DNA from: Microbacterium sp.
Lineage (GTDB): Bacteria > Actinomycetota > Actinomycetes > Actinomycetales > Microbacteriaceae
Assembly: GCF_031180975.1 (NCBI RefSeq)
Contig: NZ_JAPSLI010000002.1
Location: 124,001-188,000, forward strand
Length of the DNA stretch: 64,000 bases
Direction of reading: 5' to 3'
Both the position numbers and the translations under genes were made by a program. A model generated the notes under the pieces. It saw nothing but the letters and a program-made list of their open reading frames with translations. It did no database searches and had not been told where the DNA came from. The first letter of the stretch is position 1; each line of letters begins with the position of its first letter. Positions 21,071-29,866 of this stretch are shown here, in pieces.

Positions 21071-21958
21071 TCAGCCCTGAGCGGGCACCCGCACCATGAC
21101 CTCCTGCGCGACGCTCGCCAGCAGCGCGCCGTCCCGGTCGTAGATGCGTCCGGTCGCCAGCCCGCGGCCACCGCGCGCGTTGGGCGATTCCTGCACGTAC
21201 AGCATCCACTCGTCCACGCGCCCGAACCGGTGCCACCACATCGCGTGATCCAGGCTGGCGACCTTCAGGCCCGGCGTCTGCCAGGTGACGCCGTGCCGGC
21301 GGAGGATGGACTCCTGGATCGTCATGTCGCTGAGATAGGCCAGTGCGGCGCGGTGCAGTCGCGGGTCGTCCGGCATGGGTGCGCGCATCCGCATCCACAC
21401 GGCTTGACGGTGCACGCGTTCTCCGGCGACCTCCAGGAACAGCGGGCCCTCGATGTGGCGGATGTCGGCGGGACGCTCCGCCAGCAGCCGTCCCGTCACG
21501 GGGTGCACCGAACCGATCAGGTCGTCGTCCGATGCGACCTCGTCGGGCCCCGGGATGCCGTCGGGGGCGGGCTCCTGGTGCTCGACCCCGGGGTCGTCGT
21601 CCTGGAAGGAGGCGATCATGGAGAAGATCGGCACCCCGCCCTGGAACGCCTGCGACCGCCGCGTGGAGAACGACCGTCCGTCGTGGATGCGGTCCACCGC
21701 GAACGTGATGCCCGCCGAGGCATCGCCGGGTCGAAGGAAGTACCCGTGCATGGAGTGCACGATGCGCTCCACCGGCAGTGTGCGCTCCGCCGCGAGGAGC
21801 GACTGGGCGAGCACCTGCCCGCCGTACACCCGGCCGGTGGGCATCTGGTGCGAGCGGCCGGTGAAGATGTCCTCGGTGGTGCGCGCCTCGGACGCCGCGA
21901 TGTCGAGGACCTCGAGGAGGTTGTCGACCGACCGGCGTGCGTTCTCCTCGAGCGTCAT
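21071..21958 (-). CDS. tesB: Acyl-CoA thioesterase II
   Basis: This 295-residue protein is a double hot-dog acyl-CoA thioesterase that hydrolyses acyl-CoA to free fatty acid and CoA. The TesB layout is clear: GGQVLAQSLLAA (47-58), the HGYFLRPGD segment (71-79), then a second half with YLSD (Asp211), VASLDHAMWWHR (Ser235 where E. coli has the catalytic Thr) and VAQE (Gln285), matching the Asp-Thr/Ser-Gln triad. The ATG at 21958 has a TAAACT box 6 bases upstream and no Shine-Dalgarno, so the mRNA is probably leaderless. It is divergent from the unknown gene at 21977. Confidence 0.93.
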   Translation of the reverse strand: MTLEENARRSVDNLLEVLDIAASEARTTEDIFTGRSHQMPTGRVYGGQVLAQSLLAAERTLPVERIVHSMHGYFLRPGDASAGITFAVDRIHDGRSFSTRRSQAFQGGVPIFSMIASFQDDDPGVEHQEPAPDGIPGPDEVASDDDLIGSVHPVTGRLLAERPADIRHIEGPLFLEVAGERVHRQAVWMRMRAPMPDDPRLHRAALAYLSDMTIQESILRRHGVTWQTPGLKVASLDHAMWWHRFGRVDEWMLYVQESPNARGGRGLATGRIYDRDGALLASVAQEVMVRVPAQG

Positions 21959-21963
21959 GACGC

Positions 21964-21970
21964 TAGTTTA
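21964..21970. promoter_or_regulatory. Overlapping divergent -10 boxes (TAGTTTA) for two leaderless genes
   Basis: On the plus strand TAGTTT (21964-21969) lies 7 bases before the GTG at 21977. On the minus strand TAAACT (21970-21965) lies 6 bases before the tesB ATG at 21958. The two hexamers share five base pairs. Confidence 0.6.
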
Positions 21971-21976
21971 GGAGGG

Positions 21977-22645
21977 GTGACCCGTCCTCTCGTCCTCGCC
22001 GATGCGCAGACCGCCCGAGACGTCCTGACCTTCGCCGGACGCGCCGCGCAGGCGGCATCCGAGGGCGTGCGGCTGCAGGCGTCGGACGGCGTGCTGGTGC
22101 TCACCGCCGCGCCGCTCGCCCCGCAGGGTCTGTTCGATCAGACGCCCACGGTGCTCGCACTGCGCGTCGTCCGCGCCGACCCGGAACTGCGCTGCGACAT
22201 CGTCGTCGACTCGCTCGGAGAGACGGATGCCGGCAATGAGCTCTGCCTGCCCGATGTCGGGCGCTCGCCCGCCTGGGCGGGGATCGCACCCCCGCGCGGC
22301 GGATGGGAACCACGCGCCGGGCTCCCCGCCCACACCATCGCCGAACGCGCGCAGTGGGGCATCTCGGCGGTCGCCCACGGCACACCGCCGGGCGCGGGGG
22401 AGGAGGCCGTCCGCGCCCTGCGCGCCCGCATCTGGGGCGAACCGGACGAGGCGCTGCTCGGGCTTCCCCGCGGCGTGGCGTTCGCGGCGCACGCGTTCGG
22501 GTTCATCTCCGGGGCCGAGCAGGTGCGCGTCACCGTGTCCGGCCGATGGACGCGCCTGGCGTTCCAGCGCGGACACGTCCTGAGCCGTGGCCCGGCCGCG
22601 GTCGGGCTCACCTCGGTGCGCACCACGGGCAGCTCTGCGGGCTGA
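21977..22645 (+). CDS. Conserved hypothetical protein, 222 aa
   Basis: I do not recognise this family. The GTG at 21977 opens a 222-residue soluble protein with no signal peptide or membrane segment. It has Ala/Arg-rich helices at the N-terminus (residues 8-30), a strand pair with hydrophobic alternation (VLVLTAAPLAPQGLF), a GETDAGNELCLPD segment, a Pro/Trp-rich loop (SPAWAGIAPPRGGW), and a C-terminal half with AERAQWGISAV and FAAHAFGFIS. AGGAGG sits only two bases before the GTG, too close to act as a ribosome site, whereas TAGTTT at 21964 fits a leaderless start. It is convergent with the FAD dehydrogenase, 36 bases apart. Confidence 0.7.
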   Translation: MTRPLVLADAQTARDVLTFAGRAAQAASEGVRLQASDGVLVLTAAPLAPQGLFDQTPTVLALRVVRADPELRCDIVVDSLGETDAGNELCLPDVGRSPAWAGIAPPRGGWEPRAGLPAHTIAERAQWGISAVAHGTPPGAGEEAVRALRARIWGEPDEALLGLPRGVAFAAHAFGFISGAEQVRVTVSGRWTRLAFQRGHVLSRGPAAVGLTSVRTTGSSAG

Positions 22646-22681
22646 ACGCGCAGGTTGAACGCGCACCACGTCGCGACGGAC

Positions 22682-24339
22682 TCAGCGCGCTGCAGCGCGC
22701 CCCGCGGCACGCCCTGAGAACAGGCAGCCACCCAGGAACGTGCCCTCCAGCGCCCGGTAGCCGTGCATGCCGCCGCCGCCGAACCCGCTGGCCTCGCCCA
22801 CCGCGAACAGCCCTGGTACGGTCTCGCCGCCGGCGTCCAGCACGCGGCCGTCCAGATCGGTGTGGATGCCGCCCAGGGTCTTCCTGGTCAACACATGCAA
22901 CCGCACGGCGACCAGCGGACCCGCGGCCGGGTCCTGCAGCCGGTGCGGGGCGGCGGTGCGGATGAGCCGATCGCCCCGGTATGCCCGCATCGACCGCAGC
23001 ATGGCGATCTGGGCGTCCTTCGTGAACTCGTTGCCGATCTCTCGGTCGCGCGCGACGACCTCCCGTCTCGCGCGCTCCGCGTCGAGCACCTCGCCGCCCG
23101 GCATCCGCTTCATCCGGTCCAGCAGGGAGTCCAGATCGTGTTCCACGGCGAAATCGGCACCCTCGTCGAGGAAGGACCGCACGGGGCCGGTCGGGCCCTT
23201 CGCGAGGCGTGAGCGGATCAGCAGGGCGATGTCCCGGCCGGTGAGGTCGGGGTTCTGCTCGCTCCCGGACAGCGCGAACTCCTTCTCGACGATCTTCAGC
23301 GACGTGATGAACCAGGAGTGGTCGTGCCCCGTGGTGCGCAGGTGCGCGAGGGTGCCGAGAGTGTCGAACCCCGGGTACAGGGGCACGGGCAGCCGGGCGC
23401 CGGTCGCGTCCAGCCACAGTGACGACGGCCCGGGGAGGATGCGGATGCCGTGTCCGGGCCAGACCGGGTCCCAGTTCTGGATGCCTTCGACGTAGTGCCA
23501 CATCCGGTCGGTGTTGATCAGCGCCGCGCCCGCCGCGCGGGAGATCTGCAGCATCGAGCCGTCGACGTAGGCGGGCACGCCCGACAGCATGTGCTGCGGC
23601 GGAGCCCCGAGCGTCACCGGCCACGCCGCCCTGACCAGCTCATGGTTGCCGCCGATGCCGCCGGATGCGACGATCGTCGCCGCGGCCCTGATCTCGAATC
23701 CCGGACCTGCTCGTCGGGGCTCGGCGCGCCGCGGCGCACGGTGCTGTCGACCAGCACGTCGCCGCGGGCACCGGTCACCGCGCCGCCCTCGCGGATCAGC
23801 TCCCGCACGCGATGCCGGGGCAGGACCGTGAGGCGGCCATCGGCCTCGGCGGCGAGCAGGGCGGACAGGAAGGGTTCGACGATGCCCGGACCGGTGCCCC
23901 ACGTGATGTGGAACCGGGGCACGGAGTTCCCCGGCCCGATCGCGCCGGCGCCGCCGCGCTCGGCCCAGCCCACCACAGGGAAGAAGCGCACGCCGCGCTG
24001 CCGCAGCCAGGCGCGCTTCTCGCCGGCCGCGAACTCCAGGTACGCGTGCGCCCAGCGGCGCGGCCACTCGTCCTCCGGCCGGTCGAACCCGGCGTTGCCG
24101 AACCAGTCCTGGCCGGCCAGCTCCAGCGAGTCACGGATACCCATCCGGCGCTGCTCGGGCGAATCGACGAGGAACAAGCCTCCGAACGACCACCAGGCCT
24201 GCCCGCCCAGGTTCTGCCGCGGCTCCTGGTCGACGACCACCACGCGGCGCCCGGCCGCGACCGCCTCACCTGCGGCGACGAGCCCCGCCAGCCCCCATCC
24301 GATCACCAGCACGTCAGCGGACGGGGGTGTCGTCGTCAT
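22682..24339 (-). pseudogene. FAD-binding dehydrogenase (KstD/COG3573-like), interrupted by one frameshift
   Basis: The N-terminal 200 or so residues (from ATG 24339) carry the Rossmann motif VLVIGWGLAGLVAAGEA and GGQAWWSFGGLF. The remainder, in another frame down to 22682, carries TIVASGGIGGNHELV, KTLGGIHTDLDGRVLD and GLFAVGEASGFGGGGMHGY, the flavin-closing motif of this family. The frames join at the GGG run at 23700-23702: one extra G would restore a protein of about 551 residues, the usual length. Either the gene is a recent pseudogene or the base is a sequencing error. The start overlaps the globin stop by four bases (ATGA), so it is the last gene of the mscS-globin operon. The substrate is unknown; steroid or other enone dehydrogenation is typical of relatives. 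Confidence 0.8.
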
Positions 24340-24785
24340 GTGGTCTCCGTGGCTCCTTCACCGGCGCGCGTCTCCAGCGTCGGACGCCCCGCTGGGGCGG
24401 GCCCGATGCCGGACGGCTCGAACGTGTTCACCATGGCATACGCGGCGCGCTCCAGGTAGTCCCACAGCGTGGCTTCGTGCAGCGGCGACAACTGCGCCTC
24501 GTCGACGGCGGTGCGCATGTGACGAAGCCAACGATCCCTGGCATCCGGGTCGATGTGGAAGGGCATGTGACGCATGCGCAGCCGCGGGTGCCCGCGGCGC
24601 TCTCCGTAGGTGGACGGTCCGCCCCAGTACTGCGCCAGGAACCAGGTGAGCCGCTCGGCGGCGGGGCCGAGGTCGTCCTCCGGGTACATCGGCTTCAGCA
24701 CCGGGTCGAGCGCCACCTCGCGGTAGAACACCGACACGATGCGCTCGAATGCGGGGTAGCCGCCGACCTCGTCGTAGAAGCTCAT
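24336..24785 (-). CDS. glbO: Group II truncated haemoglobin (trHbO)
   Basis: This 149-residue protein starts at the ATG at 24785, which overlaps the stop of mscS (ATGA). It has the truncated-globin features FYDEVGG at the N-terminus, [19 protein letters not shown], a [10 protein letters not shown] helix, [10 protein letters not shown] with the probable proximal haem His, and [13 protein letters not shown]. The Trp and Tyr placement is that of group II globins, which bind oxygen and can deal with NO or peroxide. The usual length is 125-135 residues, and a short extra tail follows TFEPSG. It is translationally coupled on both sides, suggesting co-expression with a mechanosensitive channel and a flavoprotein. 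Confidence 0.92.
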   Translation of the reverse strand: MSFYDEVGGYPAFERIVSVFYREVALDPVLKPMYPEDDLGPAAERLTWFLAQYWGGPSTYGERRGHPRLRMRHMPFHIDPDARDRWLRHMRTAVDEAQLSPLHEATLWDYLERAAYAMVNTFEPSGIGPAPAGRPTLETRAGEGATETT

Positions 24786-25852
24786 CGTGCGCCGCCCTCG
24801 TCGTTGTTCGTCTTCTTGCGCCGCCAGATCCCGCGGTCGGCGACGCGGGGCACGCCGGTAACCGCGTTGGGTTTCGTCTGGGGCGGGTTGGCACCGCGCA
24901 CGCGTCGTGCGCCGTCGGGTCCGGTGAGGGTAACGGCGTTCATCTTCGGCACGGCGACATCCTTCTCGGTGAGCGCGGTGCGCAGCCGGCGGCGCAGCTC
25001 CTGCGACACGTCGTCCATGGCGTTGGCCCTGGTCTTCATGACGACCCGCACCACCAGTGCGTCGCCGTCCACGGACTCCAGGCCCCAGATCTCCGGCTTC
25101 TCGATGATGCGGGTGCGCCACTTCGGGTCCTTGGCGAGCGCCTGCGCGGTCTCCAGCATGGTCGCTTCGACGACCTCGAGATCGGCGTCCGGCGCAACCC
25201 CCAGGTCGACGATCGCACGGGCCCACCCCTGCGACATGTTGCCGATGCGGGTGACCTCGCCGTTGCGGACGTACCACAGCGTGCCGTTCACGTCGCGGAC
25301 CTGCGTGATCCGCACACTCACGTACTCGACGACGCCGGATGCCAGTCCGAGGTCGACCACATCGCCGATGCCGATCTGATCCTCGGCCACCAGGAAGAGT
25401 CCGTTCAGGACGTCCTTGACGATGTTCTGGGCGCCGAAGCCGAGGCCGGCGCCGACCGCGGCGGTGAGCAGGGTGAGCGAGCCCAGCAGGTCCTTGTTCA
25501 GGAACTGGACGATGAGGATCACCGCGATCACGACGAGCATCACGTTGACGATGTTCTGCAGGATCGTGCCGAGAGTGCGGGTGCGCTGCACCAGGCGCAT
25601 GTCGGCGAGCGGCGAGCGCTCCAGCGCCTGCGTGTCGTCGACGTTCGCCTTGGTCTTGGCGCTGTCGACGATCCGGTGCACCACCCGGTTGATCACGCCG
25701 CGGAGCACCAGGGCGGCGAGCACGCAGCCGGCGATGATGAGGGCGATGGTCAGCGCGTTCCAGCCCACCTGGATGAGCACGGCGAGCACCCGCTCCCAGA
25801 ATCCGGGGTCGGTGATCTCCGGCGCGGGGGTCTCGTTCTCGAAGGGGAGCAT
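24782..25852 (-). CDS. MscS-family small-conductance mechanosensitive channel
   Basis: This 356-residue membrane protein has an N-terminal membrane helix (about 25-55), a second (about 95-120) and the pore helix [25 protein letters not shown] (about 130-155), whose Gly/Ala packing and following [14 protein letters not shown] beta domain are diagnostic for MscS. The cytoplasmic part ends in a basic Asn-rich tail after [10 protein letters not shown]. It releases solutes on hypo-osmotic shock. The ATG at 25852 is preceded by TAAAAT seven bases upstream and no ribosome site, so a leaderless start is likely. Its last bases overlap the globin start. Confidence 0.93.
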   Translation of the reverse strand: MLPFENETPAPEITDPGFWERVLAVLIQVGWNALTIALIIAGCVLAALVLRGVINRVVHRIVDSAKTKANVDDTQALERSPLADMRLVQRTRTLGTILQNIVNVMLVVIAVILIVQFLNKDLLGSLTLLTAAVGAGLGFGAQNIVKDVLNGLFLVAEDQIGIGDVVDLGLASGVVEYVSVRITQVRDVNGTLWYVRNGEVTRIGNMSQGWARAIVDLGVAPDADLEVVEATMLETAQALAKDPKWRTRIIEKPEIWGLESVDGDALVVRVVMKTRANAMDDVSQELRRRLRTALTEKDVAVPKMNAVTLTGPDGARRVRGANPPQTKPNAVTGVPRVADRGIWRRKKTNNDEGGAR

Positions 25853-25859
25853 CGGGTCG

Positions 25860-25865
25860 ATTTTA
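25860..25865 (-). promoter_or_regulatory. -10 box (TAAAAT) of the mscS operon
   Basis: TAAAAT on the minus strand ends 7 bases before the mscS ATG at 25852, placing the transcription start at about the A of the start codon. Confidence 0.6.
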
Positions 25866-25870
25866 CCGAG

Positions 25871-25903
25871 AGGGCCTCTGCGCAGCCTGTGCGCAGAGGC
25901 CCT
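25871..25903. terminator. Strong hairpin terminator after pepN
   Basis: A perfect 14-bp stem (25871-25884 with 25890-25903) has a 5-base loop and lies 15 bases beyond the pepN stop, between pepN and the mscS promoter. There is no T-run. Confidence 0.8.
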
Positions 25904-25918
25904 CCGATCGGATGACGC

Positions 25919-28489
25919 TCAGTCGTCGGCGTCCCTCGCCTGAGCGGCGAGGGCGCGCTCCACGTCGGCCAGGTTCTCGTGCACCAGCCGGCGCAGCGCC
26001 GGCGGCGCGTCCTGGTGCGCGGCGAGCCACGCGCGGGTGGCGTCGCGCAGCGCCACGTTCGCGAGGGAGCGTGGGTACAGCCCCACGATCAGGTAGTCCG
26101 CGATCTGGTAGGTGCGGTTCTCCCAGATGGGCAGCAGCATGTCGAAGTACTTCGGCACGAACTCGCCCAGCACGTCCACGCCGGAGGGGTGCACGAAGCC
26201 GAGCGCGGCGGAGCGGACGATCGTGTTGGGCAGCTCGTCGCTGTCGATGAGCGACGACCACGCGGCCTGCTTGGCCTCAGCGGTGGGCAGTGCGGCCCTG
26301 GCCTGAGCGGCGAACTCGGCACCCTTCGCGGTGTTGTCGGCGGCGAGCGCGGCATCGATCGCGGAGGCGTCCGTGGCGCCCAGGGCGGCGAGGCCGACGA
26401 GCAGCTGCCAGGACAGGTCCGCGTCGATCTCCAGCCCGGGCAGCGTCTCCTCGCCGGAACGGAGACGGCCGATGATTCCGGCGTGCTCCGAGGTCACCGC
26501 GGCGTTCGCGAACGCGGTGACGAGCTGCAGTTGGATGTCGCTGCCCGCTTCGGCCTGCTGGGCGAGCGCCCACAGGCCGTCCGCCACCTTCTCTCTGGCG
26601 GCAGCCCGCGACTCCGGCTGCACGTAGCTGTGCGCCGCGAGCTGCAGCTGCGCAAGGGTGGTGCGCACGGTCGTGGACTCGCTCTCGCGCCCGATGTTGC
26701 CGAGCACCAGGTCGATGTAGTCGCTCGCGGAGCTCTCCGCGTCGCGGGTCTGGTCCCACGCCGCGCCCCACACCAGCGAGCGCGCGAGCGGGTCGCTGAT
26801 GTCGGCCAGGTGCGCGATCGCAGTGGCCCAGGAGCGCTCGTCCAGGCGGATCTTCGCGTAGGCGAGGTCGTTGTCGTTCAGCAGCACCATGTCGGGGCGG
26901 GGCAGACCCTGCAGCTCGGGGATCTCGGTGCGGTCGCCGTCCACGTCCACCTCGACGTAGTGCGTGCGCACCAGGGCGCCGTCCTGCAGATCGTAGAAGC
27001 CGATGCCGAGCCGGTGCGGACGGATCGTCGGGTAGTCCGCGGGGGCGGTCTGCGTCACCGCGAACCGCGTGATGTCGCCGTGCGCGTCCTCGGCGATCAC
27101 CGGGGCGAGGGTGTTGACCCCGGCGGTCTCCAGCCACTTGCGCGCCCAGGTGGACAGCTCACGGCCGCTGGCCGCCTCGAGCTCGACCAGCAGGTCGCCG
27201 AGCTCGGTGTTGCCCCACGCGTGCTTCTGGAAGTAGTTCGACACCCCGGCGAAGAATGCGTCGATGCCGACCCAGGCGGCCAGCTGCTTGAGCACCGACC
27301 CGCCCTTGGCGTACGTGATGCCGTCGAAGTTGACCAGCACGTCCTGCAGGTCGTTGATCTCGGCGACGATCGGGTGCGTGGAGGGCAGCTGGTCCTGACG
27401 GTACGCCCAGGTCTTCTCCATGGCGTTGAACGTGGTCCACGCCTCGGTCCACTCGGTCGCCTCCGCCGTGGCTATGGTGGACGCCCACTCGGCGAACGAC
27501 TCGTTCAGCCACAGGTCGTTCCACCACTTCATGGTGACCAGGTCGCCGAACCACATGTGCGCGAGCTCGTGCAGGATCGTGACGACGCGGCGCTCCTTGA
27601 CGGCATCCGTCACCTTGCTGCGGAACACGTAGGTCTCGGTGAACGTCACCGCACCGGCGTTCTCCATCGCCCCGGCGTTGAACTCCGGCACGAACAGCTG
27701 GTCGTACTTGGCGAACGGGTAGGGCACGCCGAACTTCGACTCGAAATACTCGAAGCCCTGCCGGGTCTTCTCGAAGATGTAATCGGCGTCCAGGTGCTGC
27801 CACAGGCTCTTGCGGCCGTACACCCCGAGCGGGATCACCCGGCCCGAGGCGCTGGTCAGCTCCGAGAAGGTCGCCTCGTAGGGACCGGCGATCAGCGCGG
27901 TGATGTACGAGGAGATCCGCGGGGTCGGCTCGAACCCCCAGGTCGCGATCCGCTGCGTGCCGGAGTCGGTCGACGGGTCGTGCACGATCGGCTCGGGAGT
28001 GGGGGAGTTGGACACCACCTTCCAGGCCGCGGGCGCGGTCACCGTGAACTGGAACGTGGCCTTCAGGTCGGGCTGCTCGAACACCGCGAACACGCGACGC
28101 GAGTCGGGCACCTCGAACTGCGAGTAGAGGTACACCTCGCCGTCCACCGGGTCGACGAACCGGTGCAGACCCTCGCCGGTGTTCGTGTACAGGCAGTCGG
28201 CGTCGACGACCAGCACGTTCTCGGCCTGCAGATCGGTCAGCTGGATACGCGAGTCGCTGAAGACCTCCGACGGGTCCAGCTGCTCTCCGTTGAGCGTGAT
28301 CTCGCGGACGTCGCGGGCGATCAGGTCGATGAACGTGAAACTGCCCGGCGTGGCGGTGAAGCGGACGACGCTGCGGGATCCGAACACCTCGTCGCCCTTG
28401 GTGAGGTCGAGCGCGACCTCGTAGGACTGGGTGTCGATGACGGCGCGTCGCTCCTGCGCTTCGCTTCGGGTGAGGTTTTCTCCAGGCAC
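25919..28489 (-). CDS. pepN: Aminopeptidase N (M1 zinc metallopeptidase)
   Basis: This is an 856-residue actinobacterial aminopeptidase N that removes N-terminal residues from peptides in the cytoplasm. The exopeptidase loop GAMENAGAVTF and the zinc site HELAHMWFGDLVTMKWW with the downstream NESFAEW (third zinc ligand Glu) are intact. A C-terminal ERAP1-like helical region fills the second half. I chose GTG at 28489 because the product then begins VPGENLTRSEAQ, the usual N-terminus of the family, and GGGAG stands eight bases upstream. A TTG at 28552 would add 21 residues. A TAGGCT box at 28560-28565 gives a leader of about 60 bases. Confidence 0.95.
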   Translation of the reverse strand: MPGENLTRSEAQERRAVIDTQSYEVALDLTKGDEVFGSRSVVRFTATPGSFTFIDLIARDVREITLNGEQLDPSEVFSDSRIQLTDLQAENVLVVDADCLYTNTGEGLHRFVDPVDGEVYLYSQFEVPDSRRVFAVFEQPDLKATFQFTVTAPAAWKVVSNSPTPEPIVHDPSTDSGTQRIATWGFEPTPRISSYITALIAGPYEATFSELTSASGRVIPLGVYGRKSLWQHLDADYIFEKTRQGFEYFESKFGVPYPFAKYDQLFVPEFNAGAMENAGAVTFTETYVFRSKVTDAVKERRVVTILHELAHMWFGDLVTMKWWNDLWLNESFAEWASTIATAEATEWTEAWTTFNAMEKTWAYRQDQLPSTHPIVAEINDLQDVLVNFDGITYAKGGSVLKQLAAWVGIDAFFAGVSNYFQKHAWGNTELGDLLVELEAASGRELSTWARKWLETAGVNTLAPVIAEDAHGDITRFAVTQTAPADYPTIRPHRLGIGFYDLQDGALVRTHYVEVDVDGDRTEIPELQGLPRPDMVLLNDNDLAYAKIRLDERSWATAIAHLADISDPLARSLVWGAAWDQTRDAESSASDYIDLVLGNIGRESESTTVRTTLAQLQLAAHSYVQPESRAAAREKVADGLWALAQQAEAGSDIQLQLVTAFANAAVTSEHAGIIGRLRSGEETLPGLEIDADLSWQLLVGLAALGATDASAIDAALAADNTAKGAEFAAQARAALPTAEAKQAAWSSLIDSDELPNTIVRSAALGFVHPSGVDVLGEFVPKYFDMLLPIWENRTYQIADYLIVGLYPRSLANVALRDATRAWLAAHQDAPPALRRLVHENLADVERALAAQARDADD

Positions 28490-28559
28490 AGCTTTCACTC
28501 CCAATGGTGAGGGGATGTCGCCACATGTCGACACTGCTGGCGCCGACGACAACCCTCCC

Positions 28560-28565
28560 AGCCTA
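28560..28565 (-). promoter_or_regulatory. -10 box (TAGGCT) of pepN
   Basis: TAGGCT on the minus strand would start transcription at about 28553, leaving a leader of about 60 bases that contains the GGGAG ribosome site for the GTG at 28489. Confidence 0.5.
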
Positions 28566-28633
28566 CGCCAGAGCGCCGCGCGAGCCGGTTTCTCAACGCC
28601 GGTTCATAGACAACCGATGGAAGGATGGACGAT

Positions 28634-29818
28634 GTGAGTGCCTACGAATCGGATGCCGTTCCCCACGCCTCCCGTGCAGCCGCCGGCGGTGCGCCGCACA
28701 TCGAGGAGCCCGTCGCCTACGACGCGATCCTGCTCGCCGGATTCGGCGGACCCGAGGGCCAGGACGACGTCATCCCGTTCCTGCGCAACGTGACGCGCGG
28801 CCGCGGCATCCCCGACGAGCGGCTCGAGGAAGTCGCCCACCACTATCGCCACTTCGGCGGCGTCAGTCCGATCAACGCGCAGAACAGGGCGCTCAAGCAG
28901 GCGCTCGAGGCGCAGCTCGCGGCGCGCGGCATCGACCTTCCGGTGTATTGGGGCAACCGCAACTGGGACCCGTACCTGGAGGACGCCGTGGCGGATGCGG
29001 CCCGCAACGGCGACACCACGCTGCTGGCCTTCGCCACCAGCGCGTACAGCTCGTTCTCCAGCTGCCGCCAGTACCGCGAAGACTTCGCGCGCGTCCTGGA
29101 CGGCACCGAGTACGACGGCGTCGTCACCATCGACAAGATCCGCCCGTTCTTCGACCACCCCGGTTTCGTGCAGGCCTTCGTGGACGGCGTCCGCGATGCC
29201 GTGCAGCAGCTGATGGACGACGGGATCGCGCCGGGCGAGGTGCAGGTGCTGTTCTCCACGCACAGCATCCCGACCGCCGACGCGCAGCGCTCCGGGCCCC
29301 GCGACATCGACTTCGGCGAGGGCGGCGCCTACGCCGCGCAGCACGAGGCGGTCGCGGCGTGGACCATGGCCGAGGTGGCGCGTCTGCTGCCGGCGGCGTC
29401 CGACGTGCCCTGGGAGCTGGTCTACCAGTCGCGTTCCGGCCCCGCCTCCCAGCCGTGGCTCGAGCCGGACGTGTGCGACGTCATCGAGGCGCTCGGTGAG
29501 CGCGGCCGCCGCGCCGTCGTCGTCGTGCCGGTCGGCTTCATGAGCGACCACATGGAGGTGCTCTGGGACCTCGACACGGAGGCCAGGGATGCCGCCGAAC
29601 AGGCCGGCCTGCGGTTCGTGCGCACACCCACGCCTGGAGTGTCCGAGGCGTTCGTCGCAGGGATCGTCGACTTGATCGAGGAGCGCCTGGAAGGCCGCCC
29701 GGCCGGGCAGCGCGCGCATGTGACCGACCTCGGCCCCTGGTACGACGTCTGCCGCCCCGCGTGCTGCGAGAACGTGCGCGCCGGTTTCAAACCCGCCGCC
29801 GCGGGACTCGTCCCCTGA
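28634..29818 (+). CDS. hemH: Ferrochelatase (coproporphyrin ferrochelatase type)
   Basis: This 394-residue enzyme inserts Fe(II) into a porphyrin; actinobacteria normally use coproporphyrin III in the coproporphyrin-dependent haem pathway. It has LLAGFGGPEGQDDVIPFLRNV (33-53), the YRHFGGVSPIN loop, the catalytic His in FSTHSIPTAD (His210), SRSGPASQPWLEPDV, and VVPVGFMSDHMEVLWDLD with the conserved His/Glu pair. Cys144 in SSCRQYRED plus C-x3-CC near the end (373, 377, 378) could bind the [2Fe-2S] cluster known in actinobacterial enzymes. GTG at 28634 is preferred over ATG at 28625 because GGAAGG lies nine bases before it and abuts the ATG. Confidence 0.93.
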   Translation: MSAYESDAVPHASRAAAGGAPHIEEPVAYDAILLAGFGGPEGQDDVIPFLRNVTRGRGIPDERLEEVAHHYRHFGGVSPINAQNRALKQALEAQLAARGIDLPVYWGNRNWDPYLEDAVADAARNGDTTLLAFATSAYSSFSSCRQYREDFARVLDGTEYDGVVTIDKIRPFFDHPGFVQAFVDGVRDAVQQLMDDGIAPGEVQVLFSTHSIPTADAQRSGPRDIDFGEGGAYAAQHEAVAAWTMAEVARLLPAASDVPWELVYQSRSGPASQPWLEPDVCDVIEALGERGRRAVVVVPVGFMSDHMEVLWDLDTEARDAAEQAGLRFVRTPTPGVSEAFVAGIVDLIEERLEGRPAGQRAHVTDLGPWYDVCRPACCENVRAGFKPAAAGLVP

Positions 29819-29853
29819 CCCGCCCGCCCCGACCGTCGACCTCAACGCCGAAA

Positions 29854-29859
29854 TAGGAT
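29854..29859 (+). promoter_or_regulatory. -10 box (TAGGAT) of rpiB
   Basis: TAGGAT ends 7 bases before the rpiB ATG at 29867, with no ribosome-binding site between, so rpiB-nei mRNA is probably leaderless. Confidence 0.6.
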
Positions 29860-29866
29860 TGTCCCC

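Noticed and set aside
19727..21976. Upstream part of a 972-residue plus-strand frame ending at 22645
   Set aside because: Arg/His-rich out-of-frame shadow of the giant gene; only the part from GTG 21977 looks like a protein.
28490..28552. TTG start for pepN at 28552, seven bases from TAGGCT
   Set aside because: The leaderless spacing is tempting, but the family N-terminus begins at GTG 28489, which has GGGAG at eight bases.
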